From the NCBI RefSeq assembly GCF_021025955.1, contig NZ_JAJNCL010000003.1:681562-745561 (forward strand): a DNA stretch of 64,000 nt, written 5' to 3'. The notes under the pieces are model-generated. The model did not search any database and was not told where the DNA came from. It saw nothing but the letters and a program-made list of their open reading frames with translations. Origin of the DNA: Rhodococcus qingshengii. GTDB taxonomy: Bacteria > Actinomycetota > Actinomycetes > Mycobacteriales > Mycobacteriaceae. Below, one piece after another: positions 44,359 to 53,247 of the stretch; the stretch's first letter is position 1; every line of letters starts with the position of its first letter. The position numbers and the translations under genes are program-made.

Positions 44359-45429
44359 ATGACGCCCGATCCGTCGACCCGCAGCAACGGCCGTCCGCCG
44401 ACGCTGCGCGAAATCGCCGACCAGGCCGGGGTCCACATCTCGACGGCGTCGCGGGTCCTCCGTCAGCTCGAGCCCGCCGACGGTTGGTCCGACTCCGCGC
44501 TCCGAGTTCGTCAGGTCGCCGAGGAGCTTGGTTACCAACCGAACCTGTGGGCGGCCAGCCTGCGTACCCGAAAGACCACCACCATCGGCGTCGTGATGCC
44601 GAGGCTGACGGACGTCGTGGTGGCCACCATGTTCCAGGGCATCGAGGAGGCTGCCACCGCGGCGGGTTACTCGGTCCTGCTCTCCAGCCCACCTGACGAT
44701 CTGGACGCGCAGCGCAAAGCAGTCGAGTTCCTGGTCAGCCGCCAGGTCGACGGGCTCATGCTGAGCAGCATCCACCTGCCGGGTACCGATTTTGTCGACT
44801 CACTCCCCCTGCGCTCGCTACCGATCTTGCTGCTGAACCGGCACATCGAACCGGCGACGTCGTCCGCGAACCGAAGCCTGCCATTTGTCAGCGGCGACGA
44901 CCGCCTCGGCGGCTACCTCGCGGGAAGGCATTTACTGGATTGCGGCTATCGCGATCTCGGTGTGATCGCCGGACCGGATCACGCCAGCACTTCACGTGAA
45001 CGCGTCGCAGGTTTCCGCGACGCCCTGGCCGAAGCGGGCTTGGAACTACCGCCGAACCGAATAGTGGCGTCCGAGTTCGAAGTTCAAGGGGGTGTCGATG
45101 CGGCGGCAATACTGCTCGGTGGGGATTCACGGCCCGACGCCGTCTTCACGGTGAGCGACACCATCGCGATCGGCGTACTCGGTGTGGCCCGCGATCTCGG
45201 GTTGAGCATTCCGGACGATCTTGCACTGGTCGGCTACAACGACATCCCGGTTGTCTCCCAACTCCCGGTGCCACTGACGACGGTGAGGTCCCCCGCCCGC
45301 AAGATCGGCGCGACCGGGCTCGAACACCTGCTCGCATTGATCGCCGGCAGGAACGCCGAATCCGTGAAGCTTCCCGTCGAACTGATCGTGCGAGCCTCCA
45401 CCAGAAAGCCTGCCAGTCACAAACTCTGA
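44359..45429 (+). CDS. LacI-family transcriptional regulator
   Basis: 356 residues. The N-terminal LacI helix-turn-helix is PTLREIADQAGVHISTASRVL (split near residue 14-34), followed by a hinge and a periplasmic-binding-protein-like effector domain (TIGVVMPRLTDVVVATMFQG to LPVELIVRAST). It faces the dehydrogenase/CoA-transferase pair across a palindrome, so it most likely controls that pair. The effector, probably a carboxylic acid or its CoA ester, is not deducible. Confidence 0.9.
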   Translation: MTPDPSTRSNGRPPTLREIADQAGVHISTASRVLRQLEPADGWSDSALRVRQVAEELGYQPNLWAASLRTRKTTTIGVVMPRLTDVVVATMFQGIEEAATAAGYSVLLSSPPDDLDAQRKAVEFLVSRQVDGLMLSSIHLPGTDFVDSLPLRSLPILLLNRHIEPATSSANRSLPFVSGDDRLGGYLAGRHLLDCGYRDLGVIAGPDHASTSRERVAGFRDALAEAGLELPPNRIVASEFEVQGGVDAAAILLGGDSRPDAVFTVSDTIAIGVLGVARDLGLSIPDDLALVGYNDIPVVSQLPVPLTTVRSPARKIGATGLEHLLALIAGRNAESVKLPVELIVRASTRKPASHKL

Positions 45430-45433
45430 GCAG

Positions 45434-45985
45434 CTACCAGACCTGAGATTCGTCGATACCCAGCTGTCGCGCATAACCGGAGTTGAGCGCGTCCCAGCCG
45501 TACTCGCGTGCCCGTTCACCCACGATCGGACCGAAGGGCTCGCCCGCCAGAAGGGCGTCGAGTACGTCGAAGCACAAATGCCACCCCGCAGCGAGTGCCG
45601 ACGCCATCCCCTCAGCCCGCGACCTCTGCGTGAGCACAACGCGGGTTCCACCTTCGATCGGGGTCAGGTCCCACACCAATTCGTCCGGGCCCCACTCGTG
45701 TTCGAGCCGCAGGGAAGTCTCCACGACGTGAACGGTGACCGGCAGCGACATTTCGGGGGCGCCGTCCTCGGTGAGCATGGTGATCACGGCGTCGCCAGTG
45801 CGGCTCAGATTCCGATCGGCGGTGTACGGCGTCCATTGCGCCAACATCTCCGGGTCGGTGATCGCCTCCCACACCTTCTCGACGGGATACGGCAGCACCC
45901 GAGGAAAGCTGACGACTGTGTCGTCGCCGTCGACGCTCACCGTGACGTCGGACAGGGCACTGGGCTGATACGGCTGGGCACTCAT
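45434..45985 (-). CDS. SRPBCC (AHSA1/START-like) family protein
   Basis: 183 residues in the Bet v1-like fold: VSFPRVLPYPVEKVWEAITDPEMLAQW (about 25-51) and WDLTPIEGGTRVVLTQR, then AAGWHLCFDVLDALLAGEPFG. Such proteins bind hydrophobic ligands or regulate. Ends 5 bases from the LacI regulator end, convergently; not part of the downstream hydrolase operon. Confidence 0.85.
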   Translation of the reverse strand: MSAQPYQPSALSDVTVSVDGDDTVVSFPRVLPYPVEKVWEAITDPEMLAQWTPYTADRNLSRTGDAVITMLTEDGAPEMSLPVTVHVVETSLRLEHEWGPDELVWDLTPIEGGTRVVLTQRSRAEGMASALAAGWHLCFDVLDALLAGEPFGPIVGERAREYGWDALNSGYARQLGIDESQVW

Positions 45986-46035
45986 GAGTCGATCTCACCA
46001 GGAACCACCGACACGGGCAACCGCCCGCTCGGCGC

Positions 46036-46695
46036 TCAGAACACAAACAAAGCCGATGCGGCCGCCACTGTCGCGTCCACCACCGGAAACTTCACCACGG
46101 ACAAGTCGTGTCGTGCTCCTTCGAACTCCACCAGACGTGTCGCGGCGGGAACCAGGTCGAGTGCTGCCTGCATCTCCTCCGTTGCCGCGAACTCGTCCTT
46201 CGATCCGTGGACGACAACGGTCGGTGTGTTCAGGTCGGGCAGGTGTTCGGTTCTGAGCTTCTCGGGCTTCTTCGGAGGATGCAGCGGATAAGACAACAGC
46301 ACCAGGCCGTCGACAAGTCCTGGATTCTCCGACGCCAGCATCGACGCTTGGCGTCCGCCGTACGAATGTCCGCCGAGCAGAACGGGTCCAGGCACCGAGT
46401 AGTCCTTGCGAACAGCGGCAATCACCTCGGCAATGCCCGCGCGATCCTCCGCAGCACGCGACGGGTGTGGCGGCCCCGAAGCTCGACGCACCCGAAACGC
46501 GAGATCGAAGCGCAGGACTTGCACTCCCGCCACTGCAAAGCCGTCGGCAACAGCGCGCAACAGCACAGTGTCGCAGTTACTTCCCGCGCCGTGAGTCAGT
46601 GCAAGCGTGGCGACGGGCGACGCGAAGGACACAGAAGCAGGCCGATGAAGGAAACCGTGCACCGCACCTTCGTCGACTGTTTCGACGGTACTCAT
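46036..46695 (-). CDS. Alpha/beta-hydrolase of the KANL3/Tex30-like (dienelactone hydrolase-related) group
   Basis: 219 residues with LALTHGAGSNCDTVLLRAV (oxyanion region), nucleophile LLGGHSYGGRQASMLA (about residue 112), acid in VHGSKDEFAA and late His in EGARHDLS. Length and HGAGS motif fit the small hydrolase group PF20408. The ATG overlaps the stop of the MBL gene by 4 bases. Substrate unknown. Confidence 0.85.
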   Translation of the reverse strand: MSTVETVDEGAVHGFLHRPASVSFASPVATLALTHGAGSNCDTVLLRAVADGFAVAGVQVLRFDLAFRVRRASGPPHPSRAAEDRAGIAEVIAAVRKDYSVPGPVLLGGHSYGGRQASMLASENPGLVDGLVLLSYPLHPPKKPEKLRTEHLPDLNTPTVVVHGSKDEFAATEEMQAALDLVPAATRLVEFEGARHDLSVVKFPVVDATVAAASALFVF

Positions 46696-47456
46696 GGACG
46701 CATCCTTGTCCGGCCCGCTCGGGCCTGTTCGACTGCGGCAGCCATGCTTCCCTCGTAGACCGGCCCGTGTCCGGGAAACAGCGCACCGGCAGGTGCCGCG
46801 GCGATATTGTCCAACGCCTCGTCGGTCGCTTCACGGTCATGATTGAAGGGGCACACAAGAAATTGTGGTCCGGCGACGCTCGACGTCGCGTGTCCGGTCA
46901 CCAGAGCGTCACCCGACGCGATGACACCTGCGTCAGGAACAAGGTAAGCGCTGTGGCCGTCGGTATGCCCGTGGGTGGGAATCGGCACGATCCGTCCGGG
47001 AACATCCAGAGCACCACCGGACGCAAAGGCCTGTGCCTGAGGCAGTTCCGCACCTTTCAACGCGCCGACTCCGATCACGTCGCGAAGCCACTTCGGAGCA
47101 CCTCGCCGCCACAACAGCAACGGAACTCTGGCCGGCGACAACTGTTGCAGATACTCCCGCTTCGCATGAGGCACTTCCAACGGATCCATCAGGACCGGAA
47201 CCTCGAGCCGGGTCACGATGTCCGCGATTCCGCCGATGTGATCGACATGCGCGTGAGTGACCAGGATTGCCCGCACATCCCCGAGCTGGTGACCGATCTG
47301 CTCGATCGAGCGTTCGACGTCGGCGCCGTTGGCCGGGTATCCGCCGTCGATCAACGTCAGATCGGCCCCCTCTTCGACCAGTACCCAATTGGCGTGACCG
47401 CACCGAACCAGATGTGTGTTCTCGATCCGCGTGATCGACAGTGCCGCAGTAGTCAT
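46692..47456 (-). CDS. Metallo-beta-lactamase fold hydrolase
   Basis: 254 residues in the MBL fold: metal motif VTHAHVDHIGGIADI (H-x-H-x-D-H, about 66-80), further ligands in PTHGHTDGHSAYL and SGDALVTGH, and FPGHGPVY. Glyoxalase II-like or lactonase-like hydrolases share this; the substrate is unknown. The longer ORF begins 103 codons upstream inside the opposite-strand gene; the ATG at 47456 is chosen since IENTHLVRCGHANWVLVEEG follows directly. The start is only 19 bases from that of the divergent hydrolase. Confidence 0.87.
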   Translation of the reverse strand: MTTAALSITRIENTHLVRCGHANWVLVEEGADLTLIDGGYPANGADVERSIEQIGHQLGDVRAILVTHAHVDHIGGIADIVTRLEVPVLMDPLEVPHAKREYLQQLSPARVPLLLWRRGAPKWLRDVIGVGALKGAELPQAQAFASGGALDVPGRIVPIPTHGHTDGHSAYLVPDAGVIASGDALVTGHATSSVAGPQFLVCPFNHDREATDEALDNIAAAPAGALFPGHGPVYEGSMAAAVEQARAGRTRMRP

Positions 47457-47475
47457 GCTTGGTAGTCTGCGCCAC

Positions 47476-48567
47476 GTGTCGGAATCCGTGAAGCAGGCCA
47501 GCAGCCGTAGCATTCGAGATCGCACCGAAGCATCCTTGGTGGCAGCCGCATTCGCGCTGCCCAGCGCGGTGAAACGTCGAATCACCGGACCACCCGTCGT
47601 CATCGAGGGCAACACGCTCGACGCCGACGCACACCTGCTGCTCACGCTCGCGAAGACGCGGCCGCTGCCCTCGCATTCAACCGATCCCCGGTCACTCGCC
47701 GTTGCTCGCGCCAATCTCACCCGAACGGCGATCATGATGGGTGGCCGATCCGCTCCGGTCCACACCGAAGAGATTTCCGTTTCGGGCGCCGACGGCCCGC
47801 TCCGCGCCCGGCTCTACGTTCCGAGCGCCGACACCGGCGCTCTGCTCGTCTACTTCCACGGCGGCGGCTGGGTACAGGGCAGCATCGAATCCCACGATGC
47901 TCCGTGCCGCCTGTTGGCCGAGACCTCCGGCGCACGGGTCATTTCGGTCGACTACCGGCTCTCACCCGAATTCGCTTTCCCCACACCAGTAGACGACGCC
48001 TATGCCGCATACCTCGACATCGTCGAACGCGCCGACGAGTTCGGCGCAGACCCGAGGCGCATCGCTGTCGGCGGCGACAGCGCGGGTGGGCACCTGTCGG
48101 CAACGGTGGCGCTGCGTGCCCGCGACGACGGCAAGATCCCACCGGCAGCGCAGCTGTTGATTTACCCCGCTACCGACTTTCACGAGAAGGCGCCGTCGAG
48201 AACGACGTTCTGTGAAGGCTTCTTCCTGACCGAGGCCAACATGAACTTCTACGAGTCCAGCTTCCTCGGCAGCGATGCCGATCGACTCGACCCGATGGTG
48301 TCGCCGCTACGCGCCCCCGATGTGGCCGGACTGCCGCCGGCCATCGTGGTCACGGCGGGATTCGATCCACTCCGAGACGAAGGCGAAGCCTACGCAGCTC
48401 GATTGCGCGACAACGGTGTTCACGTGACGGATCGACGCTATCCCGGGTTCATCCACGGTTTCGTCAACGTTCTGGGACCGAGCGCCGGTTCGCGCGCCGC
48501 CGTCGCCGAGATCGGCGGGATGCTGCGCGTCCTCCTTGCCCGCCCAACAGTTTCACCCACCCAATAA
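47476..48567 (+). CDS. HSL-type alpha/beta-hydrolase (esterase/lipase)
   Basis: 363 residues of the hormone-sensitive-lipase family: oxyanion motif YFHGGGWVQGS (about 133-143), nucleophile GGDSAGGHLSA (about residue 207), acid in FDPLRDEGEAYA and His in GFIHGFVN. The GTG at 47476 is preferred because TAGTCT lies exactly 7 bases upstream, giving a leaderless transcript. Cleaves short or medium acyl esters by family; many paralogues exist in rhodococci. Its 3' end overlaps the TetR gene by 15 bases. Confidence 0.87.
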   Translation: MSESVKQASSRSIRDRTEASLVAAAFALPSAVKRRITGPPVVIEGNTLDADAHLLLTLAKTRPLPSHSTDPRSLAVARANLTRTAIMMGGRSAPVHTEEISVSGADGPLRARLYVPSADTGALLVYFHGGGWVQGSIESHDAPCRLLAETSGARVISVDYRLSPEFAFPTPVDDAYAAYLDIVERADEFGADPRRIAVGGDSAGGHLSATVALRARDDGKIPPAAQLLIYPATDFHEKAPSRTTFCEGFFLTEANMNFYESSFLGSDADRLDPMVSPLRAPDVAGLPPAIVVTAGFDPLRDEGEAYAARLRDNGVHVTDRRYPGFIHGFVNVLGPSAGSRAAVAEIGGMLRVLLARPTVSPTQ

Positions 48568-49143
48568 TATTTCGCGCACCGTATCCACCAACGGATCGAC
48601 AGGAAGCTCTGGGCTGATCGCACGCTGAAGACCCAAACCGATTCCGACGCTGAGCATTCGAAGAGCTGCCGCATTCGGGTCCATAGTCGGTGTCACATTG
48701 TTGGATTCGGCGAGGTGCTGCACCATTCCGGCGATCAGTCCGCGCACTTGGTCGGCACCCGCCGCGATTTTCGCTCGAATATCCTCGCTGTGCCGCGACC
48801 GGACCGAGAACTCGACCTCGAGCAGAGTCCACCTCTGGTCCCCGATCGTCCGCTCGGCCCATCGCGCGAACTCGGCCACCGCGTCGTCGAGCGTCGACTT
48901 CGCTCCGAGCTGGGCGGTGATCTCACCGACCTTGGTCAACCTGATTCGGCCGAGCACTTCGGCGCACAACTCGTCTTTGTTCTTGAAGTTCGAGTACACC
49001 GCACCCTTGGAGTAGCCGGCATCCTCGGCGATCTGATCGAGTGACGCGGCGGCGTACCCGCGATCGAGAAAATGTTCGACGGCCGTCGCCAACAAGGTTT
49101 CGCGGGTCAACGCCTGCGCTTCCTGCCTGGTCAATCGTGCCAT
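48553..49143 (-). CDS. TetR-family regulator
   Basis: 196 residues. The N-terminal TetR helix-turn-helix is SLDQIAEDAGYSKGAVYSNF (about 34-53), followed by NKDELCAEVLG and a mostly helical ligand domain. It is divergent from the patatin-BVMO-SDR operon with 130 bases between, which contain candidate operators. Likely repressor of that operon and of itself; the ligand is unknown. Confidence 0.88.
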   Translation of the reverse strand: MARLTRQEAQALTRETLLATAVEHFLDRGYAAASLDQIAEDAGYSKGAVYSNFKNKDELCAEVLGRIRLTKVGEITAQLGAKSTLDDAVAEFARWAERTIGDQRWTLLEVEFSVRSRHSEDIRAKIAAGADQVRGLIAGMVQHLAESNNVTPTMDPNAAALRMLSVGIGLGLQRAISPELPVDPLVDTVREILLGG

Positions 49144-49172
49144 CGGAACCTCCTAGTGGTTCTGAGTATCGA

Positions 49173-49260
49173 GATTCCAACGGTAGCCGAATATCGGAAT
49201 CGCCCCGCAGGCGCACTCCGGAGAACCAAATTTGGGGTACCCACGTTATTCAGATACTGA
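49173..49260. promoter_or_regulatory. Candidate TetR operators and patatin promoter
   Basis: Within the TetR-patatin divergent region: GATTCC/GGAATC arms at 49173-49178 and 49196-49201, the palindrome GGGTACCC at 49235-49242, and TCAGATACTGA at 49250-49260 ending right against the -10 element TAGTCT (49261-49266). TAGTCT is 7 bases before the ATG, so the patatin mRNA is leaderless and the last palindrome overlaps its promoter core. Confidence 0.4.
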
Positions 49261-49273
49261 TAGTCTCCGAAAT

Positions 49274-50278
49274 ATGACTTCAGAAGTGACCGGAACCACC
49301 GCGACCGGCTCCGGACGAAACAGCGCGCCGAAACGCGGCTTGGCAATCGGATGCGGCGGCACTCTCGGCTTCGCCTGGACCGTTGCCGCGCTCGCCTCTG
49401 TTCGGGAGGCACTCGACTGGGATCCCCGCGAAGCCACCGCAATCATCGGCACGTCCGCCGGAGCCGAGTTCGTGACGATGCTCGGCAGCGGAGTCGGCGT
49501 CGACGAGCTGGTCGCCATGCAACTCAGCGATCCCGCGGCCCGTCCCGAACTCCTCGCCCACATCGCGTCGGCACCCGGAAAAATCCCACCACTTCCGAGC
49601 TTGGGGATCGGCAATCCACGACTGGTGGCGCGTCGAGATCTTCCGGTTCTGAGCCGGATGAGCGGCATCGCACCGCTTGGTGGCGGCGACCCGTCCTGGC
49701 TCACCACGCTCGCCGCATCACTTGCACCTGGCGATTCGTGGCTCCCACATCCGTGCGCGTACATGGTATCCATGGACTACAGAACGGGGCGACGGGTCGC
49801 ATTCGGGGCACAGGGGGCTCCGAAAGCGACCGTCGGTGAAGCACTTCGAGCGTCCTGGGCGATTCCCGGCTGGTTCCCACCTGTCACCATCGACGGCGTC
49901 AGGTACATCGACGGCGGCGCGGCATCCACGGCATCGGTAGACCTCCTACTCCCCCTCGAACTCGACGAGCTGGTTGTACTGGCGCCCATGGCATCTCGAA
50001 CACTGAAGCCGGCGCGCGGCGCTGCCCGCATCGAACGCGGCGCCCTACGCAACGCAATGTCCAAGGGCCTCGACCGCGAGATCGAACTGGTTCGCGCTGC
50101 GGGCACCAAGGTCCTGCGCATCGATGCCACCGACGACGATCTCGCCGTCATGGGCGCCAACTTCATGGACGGCCGACGGCGGCTCGCCACCTTCGAATCA
50201 TCCCTGCGCACAACACGTGCGAGCGTCAAGCGTGAACTCGATGCGGACCCGTTCCGCACCACCCATTCCCACCAATGA
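49274..50278 (+). CDS. Patatin-like phospholipase
   Basis: 334 residues. Patatin lipase features: glycine-rich oxyanion loop GCGGTLGFAWTVAAL (about 27-41), nucleophile elbow IIGTSAGAEFVTML (about residue 62), and catalytic Asp in YIDGGAASTAS (about residue 215), forming a Ser-Asp dyad. Hydrolyses acyl lipids by family. The ATG at 49274 follows TAGTCT by 7 bases. First gene of the operon with the monooxygenase and SDR. A disordered Ser/Thr-rich N-terminus of about 20 residues precedes the domain. Confidence 0.88.
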   Translation: MTSEVTGTTATGSGRNSAPKRGLAIGCGGTLGFAWTVAALASVREALDWDPREATAIIGTSAGAEFVTMLGSGVGVDELVAMQLSDPAARPELLAHIASAPGKIPPLPSLGIGNPRLVARRDLPVLSRMSGIAPLGGGDPSWLTTLAASLAPGDSWLPHPCAYMVSMDYRTGRRVAFGAQGAPKATVGEALRASWAIPGWFPPVTIDGVRYIDGGAASTASVDLLLPLELDELVVLAPMASRTLKPARGAARIERGALRNAMSKGLDREIELVRAAGTKVLRIDATDDDLAVMGANFMDGRRRLATFESSLRTTRASVKRELDADPFRTTHSHQ

Positions 50279-50291
50279 AAGCGCAGACTCA

Positions 50292-51824
50292 GTGAACAAC
50301 GAACCTGACCACTTCGAGGTCGTGATCATCGGCGGCGGGATCTCCGGAATCGGCGCAGCCATTCATCTGCAGCGCCTCGGGATCGAAAATTTCGTCCTGC
50401 TCGAGAAAGCCGATTCCCTCGGGGGAACCTGGCGCGCCAACACCTATCCCGGTTGCGCCTGCGATGTTCCGTCCGGCCTGTACTCGTACTCCTTTGCCGC
50501 CAATCCGGATTGGACGCGATTGTTCGCGGAGCAGTCGGAGATCCGCGAATACATCGACGACACGGCTCGACGCCACGACGTCGACAAGCATGTTCGCTTC
50601 GGGGTCGAAATGCTCTCCTCCCAGTGGGATGCGTCGCAATCCCTTTGGAAGATAACAACTTCCAGTGGCGGACTCACTGCTCGTTTCGTGATCGCAGCCG
50701 CGGGTCCGTGGAACGAACCCTTGACACCGGCAATCCCTGGACTGGAAACGTTCGAGGGCGAGGTGTTTCATTCCTCGCAGTGGAATCACGACTACGACCT
50801 GACCGGGAAACGCGTCGCTGTCGTGGGTACCGGCGCTTCGGCAGTCCAGTTCGTTCCGCGCATCGTCTCCGAGGTCTCCGCGCTTCACCTCTACCAGCGA
50901 ACCGCTCAATGGGTTCTCCCCAAACCCGACCACTACGTGCCGCGGATCGAAAGGTCCGTCATGCGTTTCGTACCGGGAGCACACAAGGCCCTGCGCAGCA
51001 TCGAATACGGAATCATGGAAGCGCTGGGATTGGGATTCCGCAATCCGTGGATCCTGCGAATCGTGCAGAAACTCGGTTCAGCCCAATTGCGCCTGCAGGT
51101 CCGCGACCCGAAGCTGCGCAAGGCGCTGACACCCGACTACACCCTCGGTTGCAAGCGACTGCTCATGTCGAATTCGTACTATCCGGCCCTCGGCAAACCC
51201 AACGTCAGCGTCCACGCCAATGCAGTCGAAGAGATCCGCGGCAACACCGTGATCGGCGCAGACGGAGCGGAATCGGAGGTGGACGCCATCATCTTCGGAA
51301 CGGGCTTCCGCATCCTCGACATGCCCATCGCATCCAAGGTTTTCGACGGAGAAGGTCGATCACTCGACGATCATTGGCAGGGAAGCCCGCAGGCGTACTT
51401 CGGTTCCGCCATCAGCGGATTTCCCAACGCGTTCATTCTGCTGGGCCCGAGCCTCGGCACCGGGCACACGTCGGCGTTCATGATCTTGGAAGCCCAACTG
51501 AACTATGTGGCGCAGGCGATCGGCCACGCTCGTCGGCACGGCTGGCAAACCATCGACGTGCGGCCGGAAGTACAGGCAGCCTTCAACTCTCAGGTTCAGG
51601 AAGCGCTCGGAACCACGGTCTACAACGCCGGTGGTTGCGAAAGCTATTTCTTCGACGTCAACGGCCGCAACAGTTTCAACTGGCCGTGGTCGTCCGGCGC
51701 CATGCGTCGACGACTACGAGACTTCGATCCGTATGCCTACAACCACACGCTCTCCGACAACCCTGCGTCGGATACCACGCCCTCTGAGCCCACCACCACC
51801 CTCGAACCGGAGTACACCGCATGA
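50292..51824 (+). CDS. Flavin-containing (Baeyer-Villiger type) monooxygenase
   Basis: 510 residues. The N-terminal FAD site is VVIIGGGISGIGAAIHL (about 11-27), the Baeyer-Villiger fingerprint F-x-G-x3-H-x3-W is present as FEGEVFHSSQW (about residue 156), and the NADPH site is VAVVGTGASAVQFVP. ANTYPGCACDVPSGLYSYSF is typical of the EthA/MymA group. Inserts oxygen next to a ketone, or S-oxygenates. A GTG at 50292 is used; the frame continues upstream inside patatin but has no start signal. Ends overlapping the SDR ATG. Confidence 0.93.
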   Translation: MNNEPDHFEVVIIGGGISGIGAAIHLQRLGIENFVLLEKADSLGGTWRANTYPGCACDVPSGLYSYSFAANPDWTRLFAEQSEIREYIDDTARRHDVDKHVRFGVEMLSSQWDASQSLWKITTSSGGLTARFVIAAAGPWNEPLTPAIPGLETFEGEVFHSSQWNHDYDLTGKRVAVVGTGASAVQFVPRIVSEVSALHLYQRTAQWVLPKPDHYVPRIERSVMRFVPGAHKALRSIEYGIMEALGLGFRNPWILRIVQKLGSAQLRLQVRDPKLRKALTPDYTLGCKRLLMSNSYYPALGKPNVSVHANAVEEIRGNTVIGADGAESEVDAIIFGTGFRILDMPIASKVFDGEGRSLDDHWQGSPQAYFGSAISGFPNAFILLGPSLGTGHTSAFMILEAQLNYVAQAIGHARRHGWQTIDVRPEVQAAFNSQVQEALGTTVYNAGGCESYFFDVNGRNSFNWPWSSGAMRRRLRDFDPYAYNHTLSDNPASDTTPSEPTTTLEPEYTA

Positions 51825-52699
51825 GCCTCTTCGGCACCACCTACCCGCCGATCGATCTCGACGGAGCAGTCGTTGTCATCTCCGGCGGCGGCCGCGGAAT
51901 CGGCCGGGCCACAGCGGAGTTGTTCGCAACTCGCGGCGCACTCGTCTGCGTCGGCGATCTAGACGAGGAGACAGCCGTCGACACAGCCGCGTCCATCGGC
52001 GCACGGGCCCGCGGCTACGCACTGGACGTCACCTCGCGCGAATCCTGGGATGTGTTCGTCTCCACAGTGATCAGCGAATTCGGCCACATCGACATTCTGG
52101 TCAACAATGCGGGGGTGATGCCGCTCGGAGGCTTCCTCGACGAGTCCGACGCCACCAGTCGAGTCACCCTCGACGTCAACGTCTGGGGACCGATTCACGG
52201 AATGCGCGCGGCGCTGCCCGGCATGGTGGAACGACGACGCGGCCACGTCGTCAACATCGCATCCATGGCAGGCAAACTCCCCGTGCCCGGAATGGCCGTG
52301 TACAACGCAAGCAAGTTCGGCGCGGTGGGTCTTTCAGCTTCTGCCCGTGTCGAATTCGCAGATTCCGGAGTCAGCGTCAGCGCCATCCTACCCAGCGCCG
52401 TGCGCACCGGGCTCTCCTCCGGTGTGCCACTCGGAAAGGGCATGCCGACCGTCGAACCCGAGGTCGTAGCCACAGCCGTTGTCGACACCGTCGCGCATCG
52501 ACGAGCCGAAACTACTGTGCCGCGTTACCTTGTCGGCTGGGACCTCATCGATGCTGTTGTACCCGAATGGATGATCAACATCGGACGCCGAGTCATCGAC
52601 GATCGTCGCGCACTGACGTCGGTAGATCCGAACGGGCGTGCGGACTACGAAAAGCGAGTGGCACGTCAGGCCGAAAACGGGGAGCGCGATCCGAAGTGA
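51821..52699 (+). CDS. Short-chain dehydrogenase/reductase (operon with monooxygenase)
   Basis: 292-residue classical SDR: cofactor loop VVISGGGRGIGRATAELFA (about 18-36), VCVGDLDEE, VNNAGVMPLGG, catalytic YNASKFGAVG, and ILPSAVRTGLSS. It could oxidise an alcohol to the ketone that the monooxygenase then oxygenates, with patatin/esterases cleaving the product. This is inferred from gene order. The ATG overlaps the monooxygenase stop by 4 bases. Confidence 0.92.
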   Translation: MSLFGTTYPPIDLDGAVVVISGGGRGIGRATAELFATRGALVCVGDLDEETAVDTAASIGARARGYALDVTSRESWDVFVSTVISEFGHIDILVNNAGVMPLGGFLDESDATSRVTLDVNVWGPIHGMRAALPGMVERRRGHVVNIASMAGKLPVPGMAVYNASKFGAVGLSASARVEFADSGVSVSAILPSAVRTGLSSGVPLGKGMPTVEPEVVATAVVDTVAHRRAETTVPRYLVGWDLIDAVVPEWMINIGRRVIDDRRALTSVDPNGRADYEKRVARQAENGERDPK

Positions 52700-52718
52700 A
52701 CCGGGTAGTTTCGTGGCC

Positions 52719-53237
52719 ATGTACATCCGCCGCGAAACTTCTTCCGACCGTGACGCCATCTATTCACTGCTCGGGGCTGCGTTTGCCGACCAGGCACCGC
52801 CCGGCGAGACTCCCTACGAGATCGAACTGACACGCCAACTCTTCGCCTCGGACGACTACTTGCCGAAGTTGTCCCTGGTCGCCGTAGCCGGCGGCGAGAT
52901 CGTCGGTTTCGTGATCGGAACACGCGGATGGGTCGGTCAAGTAGAGGCGGTTGGTCTCGGGCCGTTGGCAGTCACACCAGGCACCCAGCGCAGCGGCGTC
53001 GGTTCGGCCCTGATGCACGCCGTGATCGGTGCGGCCGACGCCCTGGACGTCCCACTGCTCGCGCTTCTCGGAAGCACCGAGTACTACCCGCGGTTCGGAT
53101 TCGTCAACAGCACCGATGTCGGAGTCGAGTCTCCGGAAGCCGAGTGGGGCGCTCACTTTCAGATCAGGACCCTCACCGCGTACCGGGCTGATCAGACGGG
53201 GAAGTTTTCCTACGCCGCGCCTTTCGGGATCGCTTGA
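52719..53237 (+). CDS. GNAT-family N-acetyltransferase
   Basis: 172 residues. GNAT acetyl-CoA loop GTQRSGVGSALMHAVIGAA (about 88-106), preceded by VEAVGLGPLAVTP, then LLGSTEYYPRFGFVNS. It fits the YhbS subgroup. The ATG at 52719 has TAGTTT 7 bases upstream, so a leaderless message is likely even though the SDR gene ends only 20 bases away. Substrate unknown. Confidence 0.87.
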   Translation: MYIRRETSSDRDAIYSLLGAAFADQAPPGETPYEIELTRQLFASDDYLPKLSLVAVAGGEIVGFVIGTRGWVGQVEAVGLGPLAVTPGTQRSGVGSALMHAVIGAADALDVPLLALLGSTEYYPRFGFVNSTDVGVESPEAEWGAHFQIRTLTAYRADQTGKFSYAAPFGIA

Positions 53238-53247
53238 CCCTCAGCGC

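Noticed and set aside
50124..50291. Extension of the monooxygenase frame upstream into the patatin gene
   Set aside because: The added 56 residues are Ser/Pro/Thr-rich, unrelated to the family, and lie within the patatin coding region.
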